Origin: Ruminococcaceae bacterium UBA1767 | Lineage (GTDB): Bacteria; Bacillota; Clostridia; Oscillospirales; Acutalibacteraceae | DNA: 43,963 nucleotides | Direction of reading: 5' to 3' | Assembly: GCA_002315505.1 (NCBI GenBank) | Contig: DCGX01000076.1 | Coordinates: 1 to 43,963 of the forward strand | Shown: in pieces, positions 1-6,343 of the stretch | Numbering within the stretch: the stretch's first letter is position 1 | Layout of the letters: the number at the start of each line of letters is the position of its first letter | Translations under genes and position numbers: made by a program | Notes under the pieces: model-generated | Database searches by the model: none | Told to the model about the DNA's origin: nothing | The model's input: only the letters and a program-made list of their open reading frames with translations

Positions 1-1265
1 ATTATTCCCTTGAATGCTGGGGCGGTGCGACCTTTGACTCCTGCCTTCGTTATCTCAATGAAGACCCGTGGGAAAGACTTCGTAAAATCAAAAAGAGCTG
101 TCCGAATACTAAATTACAGATGCTCTTAAGAGGTCAGAATCTTTTAGGCTACAAGCATTATCCTAACGATGTTGTAAGAAAGTTCGTTGAGAATAGTGTT
201 GAAAACGGCATTGATATTATCCGAATTTTCGATGCTCTCAATGATATCCGTAATATAGAGGTTGCTGTTGACCAGACAATCAAGTCGGGTGCACACGCAT
301 CGGGTACAATCTGCTACACACTCTCCCCTGTTCATAATGTTGATGCTTACGTTAAGCTCGCAAAACAGATTGAAGGACTTGGTGTTCAGTCAATCTGCGT
401 TAAGGATATGGCCGGTATTATGAGCCCGAAGGAAGCATTTGACCTTGTCAGTGCATTGAAGAAAACCGTTAAGGTTCCTGTTATTCTTCATACTCATTCA
501 ACAACAGGTCTTGCTCAGATGACATTATTAAAGGCTGTCGAGGCAGGTGTTGACGTAATTGACACAGCTATTTCCTCATTCTCGGGCGGTACTTCACAGC
601 CTGCAACTGAGGCAATGAATTATGTTCTCAATCAGTATGGCTATAAAACAGCTCTTGATACTACACAGCTTAAGAAGATTAACGATTTCTTCAAGCCGTT
701 CAGAGCTGAAACATTAAAGAGCGGTCTTCTTAATCCCGTTGTGCTTACAACAGACACAGATGCTCTTACCTACCAGGTTCCGGGCGGTATGCTTTCAAAT
801 CTCGTGGCTCAGCTCACTGCACAGAACAAGATGGATAAATTTGAAGAGGTTCTTCTCGAAACTCCGAGAGTGCGTGAGGACTTAGGCTATCCTCCGCTCG
901 TTACACCTATGAGTCAGATGGTCGGTGTTCAGGCAACATCAAATGTGCTTGCAGGTGAAAGATACAAGAATATTTCCAAGGAAATAAAAGCATACGTTAA
1001 AGGTGAATACGGAAAAGCACCCGGTAAGCTCAATGACGAGCTTGTTAAGAAGGTTCTCGGTGACGAGAAGCCGATTACAGGTAAATTCGCTGATACACTC
1101 GGTGACGGCTTTGAAAAAGCAAAGGCTGAAATCGGTGACAAGGCTCACTGTGATGAGGATGTTCTTTCTTATATCGCTTTCCCGACTCAGGCTGAAGCAT
1201 TCTTCGATAAGCGTGACGAGTTAAAGCGCAGAACATTCACCTACAATATCGAAAAGATTGACTAA
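1..1265 (+). CDS. oadA: Oxaloacetate decarboxylase-type carboxyltransferase (alpha) subunit, 5' truncated
   Basis: The gene enters from the left edge; the first complete codon is at position 3 and about 420 residues remain. The fragment opens with YSLECWGGATFD and MLLRGQNLLGY, both typical of the HMGL-like TIM barrel of oxaloacetate decarboxylase alpha and pyruvate carboxylase. VKDMAG holds the lysine that is carboxylated in this family, and LHTHSTTG holds the metal-binding His-X-His. The C-terminal half (about 690-1265) is the conserved carboxylase/decarboxylase domain. The protein ends at YNIEKID with no Ala/Pro linker and no biotinyl domain, unlike the roughly 590-residue OadA of enterobacteria; the biotin carrier is a separate gene at 1655. 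By family, it moves CO2 from oxaloacetate to carrier biotin. The membrane partners downstream favour decarboxylase over pyruvate carboxylase. Substrate is not proven. Confidence 0.9.
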   Translation, partial: YSLECWGGATFDSCLRYLNEDPWERLRKIKKSCPNTKLQMLLRGQNLLGYKHYPNDVVRKFVENSVENGIDIIRIFDALNDIRNIEVAVDQTIKSGAHASGTICYTLSPVHNVDAYVKLAKQIEGLGVQSICVKDMAGIMSPKEAFDLVSALKKTVKVPVILHTHSTTGLAQMTLLKAVEAGVDVIDTAISSFSGGTSQPATEAMNYVLNQYGYKTALDTTQLKKINDFFKPFRAETLKSGLLNPVVLTTDTDALTYQVPGGMLSNLVAQLTAQNKMDKFEEVLLETPRVREDLGYPPLVTPMSQMVGVQATSNVLAGERYKNISKEIKAYVKGEYGKAPGKLNDELVKKVLGDEKPITGKFADTLGDGFEKAKAEIGDKAHCDEDVLSYIAFPTQAEAFFDKRDELKRRTFTYNIEKID

Positions 1266-1276
1266 GGAGGACAAAT

Positions 1277-1654
1277 ATGAATAATCTTCCTAAATTACTC
1301 GGTGTTTTTGCCGATATATATGGTTCAAACGATAAAATGACATTTTCAAAAGCTGTTTTGACAGCTGTCGTCGGCTTTTGCACCGTACTTATCATTCTTG
1401 CAGTTATTGCTTTATTTATTAAAATTATCGCTTTTCTTTTCTCATTAGCAGGAAAGAAAGCAAAACCTGATACAGATAACATCATCAATAACGCAACAGC
1501 TCCGATTATTGCTTCTGCACAAAGAAGTCAGGTTGAGCTTATTAATGTAGATGAGGAAACCGCCGCAGTTATAATGGCTCTTGTCAGTCACAACAGCGGT
1601 ATCGACCTTGACAGACTTGATTTCAAGTCAATTAAACTACTGGAGGAAAAATAA
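1277..1654 (+). CDS. oadG: Decarboxylase sodium pump small membrane subunit (OadG-like gamma/delta)
   Basis: This is a 125-residue protein with one hydrophobic segment at about residues 25-55, followed by a basic stretch and a polar C-terminus. The tail ETAAVIMALVSH is typical of OadG/MmdD-type subunits, which anchor the carboxyltransferase and biotin carrier to the membrane beta subunit. An AAGGAGG site at 1265-1271 sets the ATG. It sits 11 bp after the alpha subunit and directly before the biotin carrier, in usual operon order. Sequence conservation in this family is low, so the call rests on size, topology, tail motif and position. Confidence 0.82.
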   Translation: MNNLPKLLGVFADIYGSNDKMTFSKAVLTAVVGFCTVLIILAVIALFIKIIAFLFSLAGKKAKPDTDNIINNATAPIIASAQRSQVELINVDEETAAVIMALVSHNSGIDLDRLDFKSIKLLEEK

Positions 1655-2035
1655 ATGAAGTATGTTGTTACACTAAATAATAAAAAATACGAGGTTGAAG
1701 TAAACGAGAGCGAAGCAGTGCTTAAATCAGTTTACGATGCACCTGCACAGAGCTTCCAGCCTGCTCCGTCAGCCGCTGCTCCTGTACCTGCTGCATCTGC
1801 CGCTCCTGCAGGCGGAAATGTTAATGGTGTAAAGGTTACATCTCCAATGCCGGGCACAATTCTTAATCTCAATGTTACTGACGGTCAGACTGTTAAATCC
1901 GGTGATGTTCTCCTGATTCTTGAAGCTATGAAAATGGAAAACGAAATTGTTGCTCCGGTTAACGGCACTGTAAAATTAATGGTTTCAAAAGGCTCTACTG
2001 TTGATACAGACCAGATCCTTGCAGCTATTCAATAA
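1655..2035 (+). CDS. Biotin carboxyl carrier subunit of the decarboxylase
   Basis: This is a 126-residue biotinyl carrier. Residues 1-28 are a short N-terminal segment, 29-54 an Ala/Pro-rich flexible linker, and 57-126 a biotinyl-lipoyl domain. EAMKMENEI at 90-98 places the biotinylated lysine at K93. In the family this arm carries CO2 from the carboxyltransferase to the membrane beta subunit. The gene starts immediately after the stop of the small membrane subunit, so the two are probably translationally coupled, with GGAGG in the end of the preceding gene. It is equivalent to MmdC/GcdC or the detached C-terminus of OadA. Domain and active lysine are clear; the exact complex name is inferred from neighbours. 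Confidence 0.93.
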   Translation: MKYVVTLNNKKYEVEVNESEAVLKSVYDAPAQSFQPAPSAAAPVPAASAAPAGGNVNGVKVTSPMPGTILNLNVTDGQTVKSGDVLLILEAMKMENEIVAPVNGTVKLMVSKGSTVDTDQILAAIQ

Positions 2036-2050
2036 AGGACGGTAATCAAA

Positions 2051-3253
2051 ATGGAATTAATTACTAGTCTTATAAAAGGTATGTGGGAAGCATCGGGTTT
2101 TGCCCTTCTTACGTGGCAGAATCTTGTTATGATAGGTGTATCATTTGTATTCCTCTTCCTCGCAATCCATCCGAAATTCAAATTCGAGCCACTGCTCCTG
2201 GTTCCTATCGCATTCGGCATTCTGCTTGCAAACTTACCCGGTTCGGGAATTATGGACGATTTAACTATAGGTGATATTTTCGGCGGTAACGGAGTTCTTG
2301 AAAATATCCCCAAAAGTGAACATTGGTACGATTCGGGTGTTTTGAGAATTATTTATGCCGGTGTTAAGTCGAGTATCTTCCCCTGTCTTATTTTCATGGG
2401 TGTCGGTGCTATGACAGACTTCGGTCCGCTTCTCTCAAATCCAATCAGCTTACTTTTAGGTGCTGCCGCTCAGCTCGGCATTTATGTTGCTTTTCTTATC
2501 GCAATTCTTCTTGGATTTGATCCGCAGGAGGCAGCCGCAATCGGTATTATAGGCGGAGCTGACGGCCCGACAGCTATTTTCCTGGCTTCAAAGTTAGCAA
2601 CACATTTGCTTGCACCTATCGCACTTGCCGCATATTCGTATATGGCACTTATTCCGCTTATTCAGCCACCTATTATGAAAGCTCTCACAACTAAAAAAGA
2701 GCGTGAGGTTAAGATGACTCAGCTTCGCAAGGTTTCAAAGGTTGAAAAGATTATTTTCCCGATTATTGTACTAGTTTTAGTTGCTCTCATCCTTCCGTCG
2801 GTTGCTCCGCTTCTCGGTATGTTTATGCTCGGCAATCTTTTCCGTGAGTGCGGTGTTGTTGAAAGACTTTCAGATGTTGCACAGAATGCACTTAATAATA
2901 TTATTGTTATTTTGCTTGGTGTTACAGTTGGTGCTACTGCAAACGGACAGAGCTTCTTGCAGGTTAAGACACTTATGATTGTCGGACTCGGTCTTGTAGC
3001 GTTTATGTTCTCAACTGTCGGCGGTGTTCTTTTAGGAAAGCTTCTCTACATTGTTACGGGCGGTAAAATCAATCCGCTTATCGGTGCCGCAGGTGTTTCA
3101 GCCGTTCCTATGGCTGCCCGTGTTGCACAGAATGAAGGCAGAAAGTACAATCCGACAAACTTCCTTCTTATGCACGCAATGGGTCCGAATGTTGCAGGTG
3201 TTATCGGCTCAGCCGTTGCCGCAGGCTTCCTGCTTATCATGTTCCAAAACTAA
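2051..3253 (+). CDS. oadB: Sodium-translocating decarboxylase beta subunit
   Basis: This is a 400-residue polytopic membrane protein with many hydrophobic helices. It contains the OadB/MmdB signature GGADGPTAIF at residues 168-177, including the conserved Asp171 used for Na+ passage in the family. The C-terminal part (GAAGVSAVPMAARVAQ, then MHAMGPNVAGVIGSA) is also characteristic. It decarboxylates carboxybiotin and couples the reaction to Na+ export, giving the cell a decarboxylation-driven sodium gradient. It lies 15 bp after the biotin carrier and 17 bp before trpS, in one apparent transcription unit. Length is close to the family norm. Confidence 0.95.
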   Translation: MELITSLIKGMWEASGFALLTWQNLVMIGVSFVFLFLAIHPKFKFEPLLLVPIAFGILLANLPGSGIMDDLTIGDIFGGNGVLENIPKSEHWYDSGVLRIIYAGVKSSIFPCLIFMGVGAMTDFGPLLSNPISLLLGAAAQLGIYVAFLIAILLGFDPQEAAAIGIIGGADGPTAIFLASKLATHLLAPIALAAYSYMALIPLIQPPIMKALTTKKEREVKMTQLRKVSKVEKIIFPIIVLVLVALILPSVAPLLGMFMLGNLFRECGVVERLSDVAQNALNNIIVILLGVTVGATANGQSFLQVKTLMIVGLGLVAFMFSTVGGVLLGKLLYIVTGGKINPLIGAAGVSAVPMAARVAQNEGRKYNPTNFLLMHAMGPNVAGVIGSAVAAGFLLIMFQN

Positions 3254-3270
3254 CGAGGAGTAAATAAAAT

Positions 3271-4281
3271 ATGGAAAATACACAAGAAAAAAAAGACAGA
3301 GTTTTAAGTATGATTCAGCCGACATCAGTTCCGACTCTCGGCAACTATCTCGGTGCATTAAAAAACTGGGCTGATATGAGTAAGGATAATGATTGCCTGT
3401 TTGCCGTTGCTGACCTTCACGCAATCACTGTCCGTCAGGAGCCTGCTAAACTGCGTAAGCAGAGCCTTGAAATGTATGCTCTTTTACTTGCTCTCGGTCT
3501 TGACCCTGAAAAAAATATCGTATTTGTACAGTCACAGGTTCCTCAGCACAGTCAGTTGGGCTGGATTCTCAACTGCTATACACAGTTCGGTGAAGCCTCA
3601 AGAATGACACAGTTCAAGGATAAATCCGAAAAGCACGCAGACAATGTCAATGTCGGACTTTTCTCATATCCTACGCTTATGGCGGCTGATATTCTTCTCT
3701 ATCAGGCTGACTATGTTCCCGTAGGTGCCGACCAGAAGCAGCATCTTGAAATCACCCGTGATATTGCGGAGCGTTTCAACGGCATCTACTCCCCGACATT
3801 CACAGTACCAAAGCCGTATATCGGCAAGCTCGGTGCAAAGGTTATGTCATTGCAGGACCCGACAAAGAAGATGTCGAAGTCCGATGCAAACCCGAAAGCA
3901 TCTGTATTTGTACTTGACAAGCCCGATGATATCGTAAAAAAATTCAAGTCAGCTGTCACAGATTCAGAGGCTTGTGTACGTTATGCTGAGGGCAAGGACG
4001 GAATCAACAACCTTATGGGTATTTACTCATGCTGTACAGGAAAATCCTTTGAGGAAATCGAAAAGGATTTCGACGGCAAGGGCTACGGCGACTTCAAGCT
4101 CGCAGTTGCCGAAAGTATACTTGCAGAGGTTAAGCCTGTTCAGGAAAAATTCAACGAAATTGTCAGCGACAAGGCTTACATAGAAAAATGTGCAAAGGAG
4201 GGTGCTGAAAAAGCATCATACCTTGCAAACAAGACACTTACAAAGGTTATGAAAAAAGTCGGATTCTGGCAGGTTAAATAA
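3271..4281 (+). CDS. trpS: Tryptophanyl-tRNA synthetase
   Basis: This is a 336-residue class I aminoacyl-tRNA synthetase of bacterial TrpRS length. The N-terminal IQPTSVPTLGNYLGA is the HIGH-region equivalent of this family. KMSKS lies at residues 200-204, followed by the typical DANPK. The middle contains MAADILLYQADYVPVGADQKQHLE, the diagnostic Trp-enzyme helix. It charges tRNA-Trp in the cytoplasm. The ATG at 3271 follows GAGGAG at about 3255. It probably shares the upstream decarboxylase message; no T-box leader is visible in the 17-bp gap. A strong hairpin follows at 4301. Confidence 0.96.
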   Translation: MENTQEKKDRVLSMIQPTSVPTLGNYLGALKNWADMSKDNDCLFAVADLHAITVRQEPAKLRKQSLEMYALLLALGLDPEKNIVFVQSQVPQHSQLGWILNCYTQFGEASRMTQFKDKSEKHADNVNVGLFSYPTLMAADILLYQADYVPVGADQKQHLEITRDIAERFNGIYSPTFTVPKPYIGKLGAKVMSLQDPTKKMSKSDANPKASVFVLDKPDDIVKKFKSAVTDSEACVRYAEGKDGINNLMGIYSCCTGKSFEEIEKDFDGKGYGDFKLAVAESILAEVKPVQEKFNEIVSDKAYIEKCAKEGAEKASYLANKTLTKVMKKVGFWQVK

Positions 4282-4300
4282 ACATTATCATAAAATAAAT

Positions 4301-4330
4301 CAGCACCCGGGCATTCAGGCTCGGGTGCTG
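4301..4330. terminator. Shared terminator hairpin between trpS and the LCP gene
   Basis: CAGCACCCG at 4301-4309 pairs perfectly with CGGGTGCTG at 4322-4330 around a 12-base loop. T-rich sequence follows on both strands (TTGTTAT on plus, ATTTATTTTAT on minus). The two genes converge here, so it can stop both transcripts. Confidence 0.8.
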
Positions 4331-4338
4331 TTGTTATA

Positions 4339-5493
4339 TCAATCGGATTCAATAAATTCTCTGAGAGCTTCCTGATTTTCTTCAAGGTCGGGTACCAAAG
4401 AATCCTGTCCGTACATCATTTTATTTTCATAAGCTCCGTCAACAGGAATTCGCATATCGTCATTTGAATAGCTCAAAAGCGATACCGCTGAAAATACCAT
4501 ACAGGTTAATTTAATCGGTGAAATATCTGTTGTGACAAGCGGAATAACCTCTGTCATTCCCTTGATTGCTTTAAGCGGATTATCGGTTATCTGTCCGAAC
4601 AGGGCAGTAAGAACCTTTCGTTGTCTCTGTGTTCTCATAAAGTCAGAGTCGAGCTTTCTGATTCTACAATAGGTAAGAGCATAATCACCATTCAACGTGT
4701 TTGTACCGACATTAACCTTTGCTGATGTTGTTCTATTCATAAATTCCGCTTCTTCTTCGGTAATTTCAACTGTAACACCGCCAAGTGCGTCAATGAGCTT
4801 CTCAAACATATCAAAGTTAACCATTACATAGTTATCAATATCAACCTTGAAACTCTGCTCTATTGTGTCCATCAGCAGCTCTGCTCCGCCGTAAGCGTAT
4901 GCGGCATTAAGCTTTGCTTCTCCGTTATCGGGAATTTCAACCCATGTATCACGCATAAACGATGTGAATTTCAGTTTCTTGTTTTCCTTATCGATAGTTA
5001 CAAGAATCATTGAATCCGAACGTGACGTGCCGTTACTGTCCTTATCTGTACCTATAAGAAGTACATTGACATAAGAATCATCCGCAATAGTTGCTTCGGC
5101 TCTCTCTGATTTTACATAGTTTGTCTTGTTACAAAGTGAATAAGCTCCGCCGACAGTGAGAGAAATTATAAGAAGTATAATTAGCAGAAAAGTACCGCAG
5201 CCGCATCCACAGCCGTTTTTTTTCTTTTTCTTCGGTTGTTTTTGCTGTCTGTTTCTATTATTATTGTTGTTGTCAGAAGGAATATCATCAAAATCAGGAT
5301 AGTTCGAATTATTCTGATAGCCTCGTGTACCCTGCTGTCTTTGATATCCGATATACTCATCATTATAGCTCTGAGCATTTCTTTGTCTGCGTATTATCTC
5401 ATCATATTTTTTTTGCTTTAAACGCTCCTGGATTTCTTCCGAGCTGACATTATTTTTGTCAGACGAAAAATCATTATAGTAATTATCTTTCAT
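4339..5493 (-). CDS. LytR-CpsA-Psr (LCP) family cell-wall ligase
   Basis: This is a 384-residue protein with a cytoplasmic Asn/Gln/Arg-rich N-terminus (about 1-93), a Lys-rich patch, three alternating cysteines at 95, 97 and 99, a membrane helix at about 102-121, and an extracellular LCP domain. Domain motifs include LLIGTDKDSNGTSRSDSM, FMRDTWVEI with the conserved Arg at 181, and RTQRQRKVL. The family transfers lipid-linked glycopolymers to peptidoglycan. I chose the ATG at 5493 because GAGG lies 7 bases upstream; an in-frame ATG at 5544 has no such site and lies upstream of the likely -10. It is divergent from rnpB. The polar N-terminal tail is longer than in many family members. Confidence 0.88.
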   Translation of the reverse strand: MKDNYYNDFSSDKNNVSSEEIQERLKQKKYDEIIRRQRNAQSYNDEYIGYQRQQGTRGYQNNSNYPDFDDIPSDNNNNNRNRQQKQPKKKKKNGCGCGCGTFLLIILLIISLTVGGAYSLCNKTNYVKSERAEATIADDSYVNVLLIGTDKDSNGTSRSDSMILVTIDKENKKLKFTSFMRDTWVEIPDNGEAKLNAAYAYGGAELLMDTIEQSFKVDIDNYVMVNFDMFEKLIDALGGVTVEITEEEAEFMNRTTSAKVNVGTNTLNGDYALTYCRIRKLDSDFMRTQRQRKVLTALFGQITDNPLKAIKGMTEVIPLVTTDISPIKLTCMVFSAVSLLSYSNDDMRIPVDGAYENKMMYGQDSLVPDLEENQEALREFIESD

Positions 5494-5525
5494 ATTTTTA
5501 CCTCGATTCCGATTTATTTTACTAT

Positions 5526-5555
5526 ATAATAAATTTAATTTCAATATCCTGTAAA
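5526..5555 (-). promoter_or_regulatory. Probable sigma-A promoter of the LCP gene
   Basis: Read on the minus strand, TTTACA (5550-5555) and TATTAT (5526-5531) are separated by 18 bp, about 30 bp upstream of the start. The whole intergenic stretch is AT-rich, so chance matches are likely. Confidence 0.42.
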
Positions 5556-5570
5556 AAATTTACAAAAAAA

Positions 5571-5599
5571 TTGACAACAGATATTATTTCGTATAAAAT
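5571..5599 (+). promoter_or_regulatory. Sigma-A promoter of rnpB
   Basis: A consensus TTGACA at 5571-5576 is followed after 17 bp by TAAAAT at 5594-5599. The predicted start near 5606 falls at the 5' strand of RNase P helix P1, which supports the assignment. Confidence 0.78.
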
Positions 5600-5603
5600 A
5601 TAA

Positions 5604-5949
5604 TGGCAAGCAGATCGGGTGATTGCATAGTCTTATCAACTATGAGGAAAGTCCGAGCCCCGTAGAGCAGGATAACGGCTAACGGCCGTCGAGGGTGACC
5701 TCCGGGACAGTGCAACAGAGATATACCGCCGCTTTTGCGGTAAGGGTGGAAATGTGAGGTAAGAGCTCACACACGGGTCGGAAACGGCTTTAAGAAATAA
5801 CAGTGATGTAAACCCTATCCGGGGCAACATCGACAGGAATGGGCTTGCTCGGCTGAATTCCGAAGGATGGCTTGAATTGCAGGGCAACTTGCAATCTGGA
5901 TAGATAATTGCCTTAAATGACAGAACTCGGCTTACAGATCTGCTTGCTT
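5604..5949 (+). ncRNA. rnpB: RNase P RNA, class A
   Basis: This is the catalytic RNA that trims the 5' leader of pre-tRNAs. The ends are set by helix P1: CAAGCAGATC at 5607-5616 pairs perfectly with GATCTGCTTG at 5937-5946, with one or two further pairs outside. The conserved core GAGGAAAGTCCG is at 5644-5655. The 3' conserved ACAGAACTCGGCTTACAG begins at 5920, and the internal GGGTCGGAAACGG and ATGTAAACCC-type segments are in order. Length is about 345 nt, normal for the bacterial A-type. No strong T-tract terminator follows directly; a hairpin lies at 5963-5988. Confidence 0.95.
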
Positions 5950-5962
5950 ATAACAAATTTTC

Positions 5963-5988
5963 CCTCACTGCATAAACTGTCAGTGAGG
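5963..5988 (+). promoter_or_regulatory. Hairpin covering the ribosome site of the 5996 gene
   Basis: CCTCACTG at 5963-5970 pairs perfectly with CAGTGAGG at 5981-5988 over a 10-base loop. The right arm contains the Shine-Dalgarno GAGG of the gene starting at 5996. It begins 13 bases after the end of rnpB. No T-run follows (TGATTTTA), so an RBS-masking role is at least as likely as termination. Confidence 0.6.
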
Positions 5989-5995
5989 TGATTTT

Positions 5996-6343
5996 ATGAT
6001 AGAAGCTATTTTTTTCGGCTGTGTTGCCGCATTGAGCTTTATCGGTTTTATTTCCATCATATTTTACATAGTTCTTTTTATGTACAGACCTAAAAAGAAC
6101 GGACTTTTTATCCTTACTATCCCCAAGGATGCTAAAAGACATAAGATCGGTGATTTAATCTACGGCTCACACCTTAGAAATATGCTTTTCGGTGAGCTTA
6201 TCTGCGAAAATGTTGTTATTTTTGACAACGGGCTTACCGCTAAACAAATTAAGGATATTAATCTTGTAGCTAAAGAATGCGGCGGGATTGAAATCTGTTC
6301 ACAAGAAAAACTTATTGAAAGACTTATTGAAAATGAACGATAA
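5996..6343 (+). CDS. Small membrane protein of unknown function
   Basis: I do not recognise this 115-residue protein. One hydrophobic segment spans about residues 2-30, then a basic stretch (YRPKKNG) and a soluble C-terminal domain of about 80 residues containing GDLIYGSHLRNMLFGELICENVVIFDNGL. The C-terminal half looks folded rather than low complexity. The start is the ATG at 5996 with GAGGTG 5 to 6 bases upstream, inside a hairpin. It overlaps the next gene, recD2, by 11 bases, suggesting translational coupling. No promoter is obvious between rnpB and this gene, so read-through from rnpB is possible. Confidence 0.75.
   Translation: MIEAIFFGCVAALSFIGFISIIFYIVLFMYRPKKNGLFILTIPKDAKRHKIGDLIYGSHLRNMLFGELICENVVIFDNGLTAKQIKDINLVAKECGGIEICSQEKLIERLIENER

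Noticed and set aside
3254..3270. T-box or trp leader before trpS
   Set aside because: The gap is only 17 bp and holds just a ribosome site.
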